A stretch of DNA of 64,000 nt, taken from positions 115,198 to 179,197 of the forward strand of contig NZ_JACBNX010000008.1 in assembly GCF_013403875.1 (NCBI RefSeq). Reading direction: 5' to 3'. The DNA comes from Burkholderia guangdongensis. GTDB lineage: Bacteria > Pseudomonadota > Gammaproteobacteria > Burkholderiales > Burkholderiaceae. Of the stretch, positions 52,982 to 61,795 are shown one piece after another. Both the position numbers and the translations under genes were made by a program. Position 1 is the first letter of the stretch; each line of letters opens with the position of its first letter. The notes beneath the pieces are model-generated. The model did not search any database and was not told where the DNA came from. It saw only the letters and a program-made list of their open reading frames with translations.

Positions 52982-53790
52982 TGCGGATGCCGCGTGACGT
53001 TCAGGATCTGCGCGACCGCGCCGACCGGGAAGTTCGACAGCGCGCCGAAGTTGCTGCCCTGATAGCCGAAGATCTTGCCGTCCGTCTTCATCCGCTCGAG
53101 ATCGATCATCACCACGCCGAGCGTCGGCACGATCTTCTCGCACCAGACGAACAGCGTCAGCTTGTCGGCGATCCCGATCATGTAGCAGCGGTCGACGTCC
53201 GCGAGCCCCGCCTCGACGCCGGCCAGGCACTGCCACGTATAGAAGTTCTCGTTCAGGTAGATGTGCTCGTAGCGCTCGGTCGGGCTGTACGTGTACAGGT
53301 TGCGCATGCCGATCAGGTCGGCCGTCGGCGCGTGCAGCGGCATGCCGGCGCCGGCCGCGCCGCCCTGCGCGATCCGCCCGTGGCGGATCTGCGCGACGAC
53401 GCCCGTCAGCGGCAGCCCGCGCTCGACGCGCGTGAACGCGTCGAGCCGCGCCTCGCTCTCCGTCGGCAGGCTGCCCGTGACCGACGTGACGAGCCCTTTC
53501 TTCACGTCCGCGACGACGCTCGTCGTCGCGGGCCGGGCGCCATCGCCGCCGCCGATGTAGTCGATGAAGTAGACGCCGTCGCGCACCGACGTCACGCGGC
53601 ACGCGAACTCGCCCGCTTCGGTGCGCACGTTGCCGCTCGTGTCGAACGCGAGCGTCGCGCGCGCGCCGTCGGCGAATTCGAGGTCCAGCGTGCGGCCGTT
53701 CAGGTCGGCGACCGGCGTGAGGATGTTGCTGTCGGGGGCGAAGCCGTCGGCGAGCGCGCCGACCGGGATGAAAACGGGTTGCGATGACAT
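52978..53790 (-). CDS. moaF: MoaF-family protein
   Basis: A 270-residue protein of the MoaF family, two lipocalin-like modules named after a molybdenum-cofactor gene set. The N-terminal module covers about 1-120 (FVPVGALADGFAPDSNIL-like start), the C-terminal MoaF domain about 150-270 with the motif ERYEHIYLNENFYTWQCLAG and MIGIADKLTLFVWCEKIVPTLGVVMIDLE. The biochemical role of MoaF is not established; several relatives sit in catabolic clusters with an SDR, as here. GGAG eight bases before ATG 53790 sets the start. Confidence 0.85.
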   Translation of the reverse strand: MSSQPVFIPVGALADGFAPDSNILTPVADLNGRTLDLEFADGARATLAFDTSGNVRTEAGEFACRVTSVRDGVYFIDYIGGGDGARPATTSVVADVKKGLVTSVTGSLPTESEARLDAFTRVERGLPLTGVVAQIRHGRIAQGGAAGAGMPLHAPTADLIGMRNLYTYSPTERYEHIYLNENFYTWQCLAGVEAGLADVDRCYMIGIADKLTLFVWCEKIVPTLGVVMIDLERMKTDGKIFGYQGSNFGALSNFPVGAVAQILNVTRHPQ

Positions 53791-54028
53791 GAGAGACGCT
53801 CCGGGGAGTCGGTGGACGAAACGCGCATCCGGCACGCGGCGCGTGCGCCGATGCGCAATGAGGCGACTTTACGGAGCGCGGCGGCGCGGCGGGATCGACC
53901 AGAAGGATGACAACGCGTCCGCCGCGCCGCACCAAGGCGCGTGGACGGTTGCCACGAACGCCGCGGACGTCGCGCGCGCTTCAGTCCGCCTTGGTCGGCC
54001 TTTCCGCCCAGGTCCGCCTCAATCGGCC

Positions 54029-54475
54029 TCAATCCGCCTCGAGCCCCGCGAGCAGCGCGTCGACCGCGCGATAGACCTCCCCGACGACGTCCGGCCCGAC
54101 CGCGCGCTCGAGCGCGCGATACTGCGCCTCGAGATCCTTCGACAGCACGCGCACCAGATTCGCGCTCTTCTTCGTCAGCGACACGCGCACGCGCCGCTGG
54201 TCGTCCTCGAAGCGCTCCTTCGTGACCAGCGCGAGCGCCTCCATCCGCGCGAGCACGCCGGCCATGCTCGGGCTCGAGATCGTGCACAGATCGGAAATCT
54301 GCCGCGGCTCGAGCGGCCCGTTCTCGTCGAGCGCGCGGATCACGCGCCACTGCTGCTCGGTCAGCCCGTTCGCGGTCAGGATCGGCCGGAACCGCTCCAT
54401 CATCTTCTCTCGCGCGCGCAGCAGCAGCATCGGCAGGTTGCGGTGAAGGAGGCGGTCGGCGGTGGAATCGGACAT
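54029..54475 (-). CDS. hpaR: Homoprotocatechuate degradation regulator, MarR family
   Basis: A 148-residue MarR-type repressor closely resembling HpaR. The winged-helix core reads LTEQQWRVIRALDENGPLEPRQISDLCTISSPSMAGVLARMEALALVTKERFEDDQRRVRVSLTKK. In enteric bacteria HpaR represses the meta-pathway operon and is lifted by 4-hydroxyphenylacetate or homoprotocatechuate. It is divergent from hpaG1 with 201 bases between, holding palindromic candidate operators. A 238-base gap to the MoaF gene shows only repeated TCCGCCT/CGGCCT words. Confidence 0.92.
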   Translation of the reverse strand: MSDSTADRLLHRNLPMLLLRAREKMMERFRPILTANGLTEQQWRVIRALDENGPLEPRQISDLCTISSPSMAGVLARMEALALVTKERFEDDQRRVRVSLTKKSANLVRVLSKDLEAQYRALERAVGPDVVGEVYRAVDALLAGLEAD

Positions 54476-54585
54476 GGCAATCGGAAGGCGAATGAGCGCC
54501 GCATACCGGGGAAAACCCTCAACGGAAAAAACCCTCGGCGATGCGACGACCCTGTTGACCCGGAATCATATCAAGCGCAGAATCG

Positions 54586-54663
54586 CTAACATGTTAGTGT
54601 TTTTGCCCGACCCATTCGCGTCGGGCAAGTTTTTGTCCGACACGTTTCCAGTTTTCACCCGAC
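54586..54663. promoter_or_regulatory. hpaR-hpaG1 control region: palindrome, stem-loop and direct repeats
   Basis: A perfect 12-bp palindrome CTAACATGTTAG (54586-54597) is a good HpaR operator candidate. Then TTGCCCGAC-N8-GTCGGGCAA (54603-54628) forms a stem followed by GTTTTTG, like a leader terminator. Three direct repeats of the kind TTTTGCCCGAC begin at 54601, 54631 and 54652. Confidence 0.65.
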
Positions 54664-54676
54664 AGGACCCCGGCTC

Positions 54677-55450
54677 ATGTTCGCACTGGCTGACCACCTG
54701 CTCCACCTCGAAGGCGACCCGCTGCCGCGCGACGTCGACGCGCAGGCCGCAACCGCGCTGCTCGCGCACGGCGTCGCGTGCCGCGCGCCCGTCACGGGCG
54801 CGGTCTACGGCACGCTGCTCAACGATCGCGCCGCGCTCGACGCACTCGGCGACGCCATGCGCGACGCCCCGTACAAGGCGCCGCCGAAGGCACCGATCCT
54901 CTATCTGAAGCCGCGCAACACGCTCGCCGGGCACCGCGCGTGCGTGAATGTGCCGATCGATGTGGAAGGCGTCGAAGTCGGCGCGTCGCTCGGCATCGTG
55001 ATCGGCCGCACCGCGACCCGCGTGCCGGCAGAGCATGCGCTCGACTACGTCGCCGGCTACACGATCGTCGCGGATCTCAGCATCCCGCATGCGAGCGTCT
55101 ATCGTCCGTCGGTGCGCTTTCGCGCGCGCGACCGCTTCTGCGTGATCGGGCCCGCGCTCGTCGCGAAGCATCACGTGGCGAACCCGGACGACCTCGCGAT
55201 CACCGTGCGGATCGACGGACAGCCAGCGTTCGAAGCGAGCACCGCGACGTCGGTGCGCGGCGTCGCGCAACTGCTCGCGGACGTGACCGACTTCATGACG
55301 CTCGCCGCCGGCGACGTGATCACGCTCGGCGTGCCGCACGGCGCGCCCGTCGTGCGCGCCGGCAACGAAGCGACGATCGCGATCGGCGATTTCGCGCCGC
55401 TTCGCGTGTCTTTCGTCGACGACGTCGAACAGCAAGGAGAACAACGATGA
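54677..55450 (+). CDS. hpaG1: HPA-degradation isomerase/decarboxylase, HpaG1 domain
   Basis: A 257-residue fumarylacetoacetate-hydrolase-fold protein, the N-terminal half equivalent of HpaG/HpcE. With HpaG2 it performs decarboxylation of 5-oxo-pent-3-ene-1,2,5-tricarboxylate and isomerisation of the product in the homoprotocatechuate meta pathway. ILYLKPRNTLAGH near 70 and GIVIGRTATRVPAEHALDYVAGYTIVADLSI are family motifs. In many bacteria G1 and G2 are one fused chain; here they are separate, overlapping genes. AGGA nine bases upstream supports the ATG. Confidence 0.9.
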   Translation: MFALADHLLHLEGDPLPRDVDAQAATALLAHGVACRAPVTGAVYGTLLNDRAALDALGDAMRDAPYKAPPKAPILYLKPRNTLAGHRACVNVPIDVEGVEVGASLGIVIGRTATRVPAEHALDYVAGYTIVADLSIPHASVYRPSVRFRARDRFCVIGPALVAKHHVANPDDLAITVRIDGQPAFEASTATSVRGVAQLLADVTDFMTLAAGDVITLGVPHGAPVVRAGNEATIAIGDFAPLRVSFVDDVEQQGEQR

Positions 55451-56202
55451 TGCGCGGCCGCGTCGCCTATGCAGGCGCCATTCACGAAGCGTATCCGGAA
55501 GGCGGCCGCGTGCGGCTCGCCGATGGCCGGATTCGTCGGGAAGACGAAGTAGTCTGGCTCGCGCCGATCGACGTCGGCACGATCTTCGCGCTCGGCCTCA
55601 ATTACGCGGATCACGCGAAGGAGCTGCAGTTCTCGAAGCAGGAAGAGCCGCTCGTGTTCCTGAAGGGGCCGGGCACGGTGCTCGGCCATCGCGGGCTCAC
55701 GCGCCGCCCCGCCGACGTCACGTTCATGCACTACGAGTGCGAGCTCGCGGTCGTGATCGGCCGCGCCGCGCAGAACGTGAAGCGCGAGCACGCGATGGAC
55801 CACGTCGCCGGCTACATGATCGCGAACGACTACGCGATCCGCGACTATCTCGAGAACTACTACCGCCCGAACCTGCGCGTGAAGAACCGCGACGGCGGCA
55901 CCGTGCTCGGGCCGTGGTTCGTCGACGCGGCCGACGTGCCGGACGTCGCGAACCTGGGGCTGCGCACGTACGTGAACGGCACGCTGCGCCAGCGCGGCAA
56001 CACGCGCGACCTCGTGACCGACGTGCCCGCGCTGATCGAATACCTGAGCGGCTTCATGACGCTCGCGCCGGGCGACGTGATCCTGACCGGCACGCCGGAG
56101 GGGGTCGTGAACGTCGACGCCGGCGACGAAGTGGTCTGCGAAATCGACGGCCTCGGCCGTCTCGTCAACGCAATCGCGTCGGATGCGGACTTCGGCCGCT
56201 AA
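55447..56202 (+). CDS. hpaG2: HPA-degradation isomerase/decarboxylase, HpaG2 domain
   Basis: A 251-residue fumarylacetoacetate-hydrolase-fold enzyme. Metal-binding acidic residues are visible in FMHYECELAVVIGR and NDYAIRDYLENYYRPN; LTGTPEGVV is the conserved C-terminal turn. It overlaps hpaG1 by four bases (ATGA) with AAGGAG seven bases upstream. Together with HpaG1 it carries out the decarboxylase and isomerase steps after ring opening and oxidation. Confidence 0.92.
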   Translation: MMRGRVAYAGAIHEAYPEGGRVRLADGRIRREDEVVWLAPIDVGTIFALGLNYADHAKELQFSKQEEPLVFLKGPGTVLGHRGLTRRPADVTFMHYECELAVVIGRAAQNVKREHAMDHVAGYMIANDYAIRDYLENYYRPNLRVKNRDGGTVLGPWFVDAADVPDVANLGLRTYVNGTLRQRGNTRDLVTDVPALIEYLSGFMTLAPGDVILTGTPEGVVNVDAGDEVVCEIDGLGRLVNAIASDADFGR

Positions 56203-56238
56203 CGAACGCAAGCACGCAAGCACGAAAGAGGAACGACG

Positions 56239-57699
56239 ATGCGCATCGAACATCTGATCAACGGCAAGCCGCGCGCCGGGCGCGACTACTTCGAGACCGT
56301 GAACCCGGCGAACCAGGAAGTGCTCGCCGAAGTCGCGCGCGGCGGCGCGGACGAAGTCGACGCGGCGGTCGCGGCCGCGAAGGACGCGTTCCCCGCATGG
56401 GCCGCCAAGACGCCGAAGGAGCGCGCGAAGCTGATCCGCAACCTCGGCGAGCTGATCACGAAGCACGTGCCGGATCTGTCGGAGACCGAAACGAACGACA
56501 CCGGCCAGACGATCTCGCAGACGCGCAAGCAGCTCGTACCGCGCGCGGCCGACAACTTCCACTACTTCGCGGAAGTGTGCGCGCACGTCGACGGCCACAC
56601 GTACCCGACCGACACGCACCTGAACTACACGCTGTTCCATCCGATCGGCGTGTGCGCGCTGATCTCGCCGTGGAACGTGCCGTTCATGACGGCGACGTGG
56701 AAGGTCGCGCCGTGTCTCGCGTTCGGCAACACCGCGGTGCTGAAGATGAGCGAGCTGTCGCCGCTCACCGCCGCGCGCCTCGGCGAGCTCGCGCTCGAAG
56801 CGGGCATCCCGGCGGGCGTGCTGAACGTCGTGCACGGCTACGGTCAGGAAACCGGCGAGCCGCTCGTCGCGCATCGCGACGTGCGCGCGGTGTCGTTCAC
56901 CGGCTCGACCGCGACCGGCAACCGGATCGTGCAGGCGGCAGGCCTGAAAAAATTCTCGATGGAGCTCGGCGGCAAGTCGCCGTTCGTGATCTTCGACGAC
57001 GCGGACTTCGAGCGCGCGCTCGACGCGGCCGTGTTCATGATCTTCTCGAACAACGGCGAGCGCTGCACGGCCGGCTCGCGCATTCTCGTGCAGAAGTCGA
57101 TCTACGCGCGCTTCGCGGAGCGCTTCATCGAGCGCGCGAAGCGCCTGAAGGTCGGCGATCCGCTCGCCGACGACACGATCGTCGGCCCGATGATCAGCCG
57201 GGGCCATCTCGCGAAGGTGCAAAGCTACATCGAGCTCGGCCCGCAGGAAGGCGCGACGCTCGCGTGCGGCGGCCTCGACGCGCTCGACCTGCCCGCGTCG
57301 CTGCGCAACGGCAACTACGTCGCGCCGACCGTGTTCGTCGACGTCGACAACCGGATGCGGATCGCGCAGGAGGAAATCTTCGGACCGGTCGCGTGCCTGA
57401 TTCCGTTCGACGACGAAGCCGACGCGATCCGGATCGCGAACGACATCGCGTACGGGCTGTCGAGCTACGTATGGACCGAGAGCACCGGCCGCGCACATCG
57501 CGTCGCCGCGGCGATCGAGGCCGGCATGTGCTTCGTGAACAGCCAGAACGTGCGCGACCTGCGCCAGCCGTTCGGCGGCACGAAGGCGTCGGGCGTCGGC
57601 CGCGAAGGCGGCACGTGGAGCTACGAGGTGTTCCTCGAGCCGAAGAACGTCTGCGTGTCGCTCGGCGCGCATCATATTCCGCAGTGGGGCCGCGTCTGA
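56239..57699 (+). CDS. hpaE: 5-Carboxymethyl-2-hydroxymuconate semialdehyde dehydrogenase
   Basis: NAD-dependent aldehyde dehydrogenase (486 residues) that oxidises the ring-cleavage product of homoprotocatechuate. Catalytic Glu is in FSMELGGKSP, catalytic Cys in NNGERCTAGSR, and VSFTGSTATGN binds the cofactor; ISPWNVPFMTATWK is the conserved helix. Length and position between hpaG2 and hpaD match the classical hpa order. The gap to hpaG2 is 36 bases. Confidence 0.94.
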   Translation: MRIEHLINGKPRAGRDYFETVNPANQEVLAEVARGGADEVDAAVAAAKDAFPAWAAKTPKERAKLIRNLGELITKHVPDLSETETNDTGQTISQTRKQLVPRAADNFHYFAEVCAHVDGHTYPTDTHLNYTLFHPIGVCALISPWNVPFMTATWKVAPCLAFGNTAVLKMSELSPLTAARLGELALEAGIPAGVLNVVHGYGQETGEPLVAHRDVRAVSFTGSTATGNRIVQAAGLKKFSMELGGKSPFVIFDDADFERALDAAVFMIFSNNGERCTAGSRILVQKSIYARFAERFIERAKRLKVGDPLADDTIVGPMISRGHLAKVQSYIELGPQEGATLACGGLDALDLPASLRNGNYVAPTVFVDVDNRMRIAQEEIFGPVACLIPFDDEADAIRIANDIAYGLSSYVWTESTGRAHRVAAAIEAGMCFVNSQNVRDLRQPFGGTKASGVGREGGTWSYEVFLEPKNVCVSLGAHHIPQWGRV

Positions 57700-57768
57700 G
57701 CGGCGCCATCCAGACACGCTGAACACTCGGACATTCGGATAGCCGGACATTCTGAAACGGAGACGATC

Positions 57769-58692
57769 ATGGGCGAACTCGCGCTCGTCGCGAAAATCAC
57801 GCATGTGCCGTCGATGTTCCTGTCGGAACTCGACGGCCCGCGCAAGGGCACGCGTCAGGACGCGATCGACGGCCATCGCGAAATCGCGCGCCGCTGCAAG
57901 GCGCTCGGCGTCGACACGCTCGTCGTGTTCGACACGCACTGGCTCGTGAACGCGAACTATCACATCAACTGCGCGCCGCATTTCGAAGGAACGTACACGA
58001 GCAACGAGCTGCCCCACTTCATCGCGAACATGCCGTTCGACGCGCCCGGCAATCCGGTACTTGGGGCATTGCTCGCGAAGGCCTGCAACGAGCACGGCGT
58101 CGAGACGCTCGCGCACGACGCGACCACGCTCGCGCCCGAATACGGCACGCTCGTGCCGCTGCGCTACATGAACGCCGACCAGCACTTCAAGGTCGTGTCG
58201 GTGTCCGCGCTGTGCATGGCACACTATCTGAACGACAGCGCGCGGCTCGGCTGGGCGATGCGCCGGGCGGTCGAGGAGCATTACGACGGCAAGGTCGCGT
58301 TCCTCGCGAGCGGCAGCCTGAGTCATCGTTTCGCGCAGAACGGCCTCGCGCCCGAGTATGCGTTCAGGATCTGGAGCCCGCTGCTGGAGACGCTCGACCG
58401 GCAGGTGGTCGCGATGTGGGAGCGCGGCGACTGGAAGACGTTCTGCGAGATGCTGCCCGAATACGCGTCGAAGGGGCATGGCGAAGGCTTCATGCACGAC
58501 ACCGCGATGATGCTCGGCGCGCTCGGCTGGTCCGGCTACGACGGCCGCGCCGAGGTGCTGACGCCGTACTTCGGCGCGTCCGGCACCGGGCAGATCAACG
58601 CGGTGTTCCCGGTCACGCCGCAACGCGGCGAGGCGATTCCGGCGGCCGAAGCGTCGACCGCCCGACACTATCGCGCGTTTGCGCGCCTTTGA
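57769..58692 (+). CDS. hpaD: 3,4-Dihydroxyphenylacetate 2,3-dioxygenase
   Basis: LigB-type (class III) extradiol dioxygenase of 307 residues that opens homoprotocatechuate to 5-carboxymethyl-2-hydroxymuconate semialdehyde. Motifs: AKITHVPSMFLSELDGP, VFDTHWLVNANYHINCAPHF with the metal His, and GSLSHRFAQNG with the second His region. The sequence parallels enteric HpaD throughout. It is unrelated to the VOC dioxygenase at 45.5 kb. The 69-base gap before it has repeated ACATTC-type words but no extra gene. Confidence 0.95.
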   Translation: MGELALVAKITHVPSMFLSELDGPRKGTRQDAIDGHREIARRCKALGVDTLVVFDTHWLVNANYHINCAPHFEGTYTSNELPHFIANMPFDAPGNPVLGALLAKACNEHGVETLAHDATTLAPEYGTLVPLRYMNADQHFKVVSVSALCMAHYLNDSARLGWAMRRAVEEHYDGKVAFLASGSLSHRFAQNGLAPEYAFRIWSPLLETLDRQVVAMWERGDWKTFCEMLPEYASKGHGEGFMHDTAMMLGALGWSGYDGRAEVLTPYFGASGTGQINAVFPVTPQRGEAIPAAEASTARHYRAFARL

Positions 58693-58729
58693 GCGCACCG
58701 TTGAGCACGCCCGGCACAAGGAGACTGCG

Positions 58730-59176
58730 ATGCCGCATCTGACGATTCTCTACACACCCGACCTCGACCGCCCCGCCGCAGAAGGCGGCACCGACATCCG
58801 CGCGCTGTGCGCGACGCTCGCCGACACGATGCGCGCGCAGCGCGACGAAGCCGGCCAACCGGTGTTCCCGACCGGCGGCATCCGCGTGCTCGCGTACCCG
58901 GCCGCGCACTGCGCGATCGCCGACGGCGGCGCGGCCGGGCGCGCGGCCGGCGGCACCGGCGACTACGCGTTCGTCTACCTGAACCTGCGGATCGCGCGCG
59001 GACGCAGCGCGGCCGTGCATCAGGCGGTCGGGCGCGCGCTCGACGCATGCATCCAGGAACATTTCGCCGCGCTGCTCGCAAGCCGCCACATCGGCATCAC
59101 GCTGCAGATCGACGAAGGCGCCGAGGTCTACAACTCGCGCACCAGTTCGCTGCACCCGCTCTTCACCCAAGGCTGA
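58730..59176 (+). CDS. hpaF: 5-Carboxymethyl-2-hydroxymuconate delta-isomerase
   Basis: A 148-residue tautomerase-superfamily enzyme with the catalytic N-terminal proline exposed after Met removal (MPHLTILYTPDL). It ketonises 5-carboxymethyl-2-hydroxymuconate. AAGGAG six bases before ATG 58730 fixes the start. The chain is somewhat longer than enteric HpaF because of a Gly/Ala-rich insert near residues 65-80 (DGGAAGRAAGGTGDY). It follows hpaD by 37 bases. Confidence 0.92.
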   Translation: MPHLTILYTPDLDRPAAEGGTDIRALCATLADTMRAQRDEAGQPVFPTGGIRVLAYPAAHCAIADGGAAGRAAGGTGDYAFVYLNLRIARGRSAAVHQAVGRALDACIQEHFAALLASRHIGITLQIDEGAEVYNSRTSSLHPLFTQG

Positions 59177-59179
59177 CCC

Positions 59180-59983
59180 ATGCTCGAGCAACACACGATC
59201 ACCGCGCTGGCTCGCCAGCTCTACGACGCGCGCAAGACGCGCACGCAACTGCGTCATTTCTCGCAGCGGTTTCCGGAGATGACGATCGAGGACGGCTACG
59301 CGATCCAGCGCGAATGGGTGAAGCTCGAGCTCGCCGACGGCCGCACGATCAAGGGCCGCAAGATCGGGCTCACGTCGCGCGCGATGCAGCAGGCGAGCCA
59401 GATCACCGAGCCCGACTACGCGCCGCTGATGGACGACATGTTCTTCGACGCGGGCGGCGACATCCCGATCGAGCGCTTCATCGCGCCGCGCGTCGAGGTC
59501 GAGCTCGCGTTCATTCTGGAGAAACCGCTCGAAGGCCCCGGCGTGACGCTGTTCGACGTACTGTCCGCGACCGGCTACGTGGTGCCGGCGATCGAGATCA
59601 TCGATTCGCGCATCGAGCAATTCGACCGCGACACGCGCGCGATGCGCAAGGTGTTCGACACGATCAGCGATTTCGCGGCGAACGCGGGCATCGTGCTCGG
59701 CGGGCGGCCGGTGAAGCCGATGGACGTCGATCTGCGCTGGGTCGGCGCGATGCTGCACAAGAACGGCGTGATCGAGGAGACCGGCCTCGCGGCCGCGGTG
59801 CTCAATCATCCGGCCACGGGCGTCGCCTGGCTCGCGAACAAGATCGCGCCGTACGGCGAACGGCTGAACGCGGGCGACGTCGTGCTCGCCGGGTCGTTCA
59901 CGCGCCCGACGCCGGCCGCGGCCGGCGACGCGTTCCATGTCGACTACGGGCCGCTCGGGTCGGTCTCGTTCCGTTTCGTCTGA
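59180..59983 (+). CDS. hpaH: 2-Oxo-hept-4-ene-1,7-dioate hydratase
   Basis: A 267-residue Mg-dependent hydratase of the fumarylacetoacetate-hydrolase fold. Family features are [50 protein letters not shown] and the C-terminal [19 protein letters not shown]. It adds water to the decarboxylated intermediate to form 4-hydroxy-2-oxoheptanedioate. It starts three bases after the hpaF stop. Confidence 0.94.
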   Translation: MLEQHTITALARQLYDARKTRTQLRHFSQRFPEMTIEDGYAIQREWVKLELADGRTIKGRKIGLTSRAMQQASQITEPDYAPLMDDMFFDAGGDIPIERFIAPRVEVELAFILEKPLEGPGVTLFDVLSATGYVVPAIEIIDSRIEQFDRDTRAMRKVFDTISDFAANAGIVLGGRPVKPMDVDLRWVGAMLHKNGVIEETGLAAAVLNHPATGVAWLANKIAPYGERLNAGDVVLAGSFTRPTPAAAGDAFHVDYGPLGSVSFRFV

Positions 59984-59996
59984 GGAGGCGCCTGTG

Positions 59997-60824
59997 ATGC
60001 AGATTCCACCGAACACGTTCCGCGACGCGCTGCGCGCGGGGCACACGCAGATCGGCCTGTGGGTCGGCCTCGCCGATGCGAACGCGGCCGAGCTGCTCGC
60101 GCCGTGCGGCTTCGACTGGCTGCTGCTCGACGGCGAGCACGCGCCGAACGACGTGCGCAGCGTGCTCGACCAGCTTCGCGCGATCGCGCCGTATCCGGTG
60201 CAGCCGGTCGTGCGCCCGGTGCACGGCGACGTCGCGCTGATCAAGCAGTATCTCGACGTCGGCGCGCAAACCTTGCTCGTGCCGATGGTCGACACGCCCG
60301 AGCAGGCGGCGCTGATGGTGCGCGCGATGCGCTATCCGCCGGACGGGATACGCGGGATGGGCGCGGCGCTCGCGCGCGCGTCGCGCTGGAATCAGGTCGA
60401 CGACTACGTGAATCGCGCAAACGGCGAGATGTGCCTGCTCGTGCAGGCCGAGACGACGATCGCGATGCAGAACCTCGCGCGGATCGCGGCGGTCGACGGC
60501 GTCGACGGCGTGTTCTTCGGGCCGGCCGATCTGTCCGCGTCGATGGGCTATCGCGGGCAGGCGAATCATCCGGACGTGCAGCGCGCGATTCTCGACGGGA
60601 TCCGCACCGTGCGCGCGGCCGGCAAGGCCGCCGGCGTGCTGATGGCGAACCGGCAGGCCGCGCAGACGTATCTCGACGCCGGCGCGCAGTTCGTCGCGGT
60701 CGGCGTCGACACGTCGCTGCTCGTCAACGCGGCGACCGAACTCGCGCGCAGCTACGGGCGCACGCCGGAGCGCACACCGGGTGGCGGTGCGGCACCGTTG
60801 CCATCGTCGGGCAGTCCGTACTGA
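59997..60824 (+). CDS. hpaI: 4-Hydroxy-2-oxoheptanedioate aldolase
   Basis: Class II metal-dependent aldolase (275 residues) that cleaves 4-hydroxy-2-oxoheptanedioate to pyruvate and succinate semialdehyde, the last step of the pathway. [11 protein letters not shown] contains the catalytic His/Glu, [13 protein letters not shown] and [13 protein letters not shown] are metal and substrate motifs. ATG 59997 has GAGGAG nine bases upstream; GTG 59994 is possible. A C-terminal Gly/Pro tail is variable in relatives. It closes the hpa operon before a terminator. Confidence 0.94.
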   Translation: MQIPPNTFRDALRAGHTQIGLWVGLADANAAELLAPCGFDWLLLDGEHAPNDVRSVLDQLRAIAPYPVQPVVRPVHGDVALIKQYLDVGAQTLLVPMVDTPEQAALMVRAMRYPPDGIRGMGAALARASRWNQVDDYVNRANGEMCLLVQAETTIAMQNLARIAAVDGVDGVFFGPADLSASMGYRGQANHPDVQRAILDGIRTVRAAGKAAGVLMANRQAAQTYLDAGAQFVAVGVDTSLLVNAATELARSYGRTPERTPGGGAAPLPSSGSPY

Positions 60825-60835
60825 CCCTCCCCCCC

Positions 60836-60878
60836 AAAAAAACGGCACGCGCGGGTGGGCGCCCGCACGTGCCGTTTC
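60836..60878. terminator. Bidirectional terminator between hpaI and the dehydrogenase gene
   Basis: AAACGGCACG (60840-60849) pairs exactly with CGTGCCGTTT (60868-60877), with an inner GCGGG/CCCGC stem. The A-run at 60836-60842 gives a T-run for the minus strand; the plus strand ends in TTT. Confidence 0.85.
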
Positions 60879-60922
60879 GTCCGTCGCTGGAGCGGACGCC
60901 CAAGCGCACGCCCGAGCGATCG

Positions 60923-61771
60923 TCAGTACTTGTACACCCCGTGCCCGGTCTTGCGGCCGAGCCGGCCCGCGGCGACGAGCTCGCGCAGCAGCGGGCACGC
61001 GCGATACTTCGAATCGCCGAAGTCCTTCAGGTACACATCCATCACCGACAGGCACACGTCGAGCCCGATCAGATCCGCGAGCGCGAGCGGCCCGATCGGA
61101 TGGTTCGCGCCGAGCTTCATCCCGGCGTCGATGTCCTCGGCGGTCGCGCTCCCTTCGGCGAGCACGAAGAACGCTTCGTTGATCATCGGCACCAGGATCC
61201 GGTTCACGACGAAGCCCGGCGCGTTGCGCACGAGCACCGGCGTCTTGCCGAGCCGCTCGGCGAGCGCCTTCACGGCCGACGCGGTCGCTTCGCTCGTCTG
61301 CACCGCGCGGATCACCTCGACGAGCTGCAGCAGCGGCACCGGGTTGAAGAAGTGCATGCCGATGAAGCGCTCGGAGCGCTCGAGCACGGCCGCGAGCGCG
61401 GTGATCGAGATCGACGACGTGTTCGACGCGACGATCGCGTCCGCGCGCACGACCGACTCGATCTGCCGCAGGATCCGCAGCTTCAGGTCGACGTTCTCGG
61501 TCGCGGCCTCGATCGCGATGTCGACGTCCGCGAGCCGCGCGTAGTCGGTCGACGTGCTGATCCGCGCGAGCGCGGCGTCGCGCGTCGCCGCGTCGACCTT
61601 GCCCTTCTCGACGAGCTTCTCGAGGCTTTTGGACAGCGTCGCGACGCCCTTCTCGAGCGCGGCGTCCGTCACGTCGATCAGCACGACGTCGAGCCCCGCG
61701 ACCGCCGCGACCTGCGCGATGCCGTTGCCCATCGTGCCCGCGCCGACGATGCCTACCGTACGAATGGTCAT
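60923..61771 (-). CDS. 3-Hydroxyacyl-CoA (3-hydroxybutyryl-CoA) dehydrogenase
   Basis: A 282-residue NAD-dependent dehydrogenase. Rossmann motif VGIVGAGTMGNGIAQVAA at residues 6-23; catalytic His in MHFFNPVPLLQLVEVI; NAPGFVVNRILVPMINEA begins the C-terminal dimer domain. It oxidises 3-hydroxyacyl-CoA to 3-oxoacyl-CoA in fatty-acid or aromatic (PaaH-like) degradation, or runs in reverse in hydroxybutyrate metabolism. It follows the thiolase by 24 bases, so the pair works in sequence. Confidence 0.93.
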   Translation of the reverse strand: MTIRTVGIVGAGTMGNGIAQVAAVAGLDVVLIDVTDAALEKGVATLSKSLEKLVEKGKVDAATRDAALARISTSTDYARLADVDIAIEAATENVDLKLRILRQIESVVRADAIVASNTSSISITALAAVLERSERFIGMHFFNPVPLLQLVEVIRAVQTSEATASAVKALAERLGKTPVLVRNAPGFVVNRILVPMINEAFFVLAEGSATAEDIDAGMKLGANHPIGPLALADLIGLDVCLSVMDVYLKDFGDSKYRACPLLRELVAAGRLGRKTGHGVYKY

Positions 61772-61795
61772 GTTCGATTCCTCCGTGCGGCCGTG

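Noticed and set aside
55171..58719. 1182-codon open frame on the minus strand opposite the hpa genes
   Set aside because: It is a shadow of GC3-rich coding on the plus strand: an Arg/Ala/His-rich product, no domain, no ribosome site, while all hpa genes opposite are clear.
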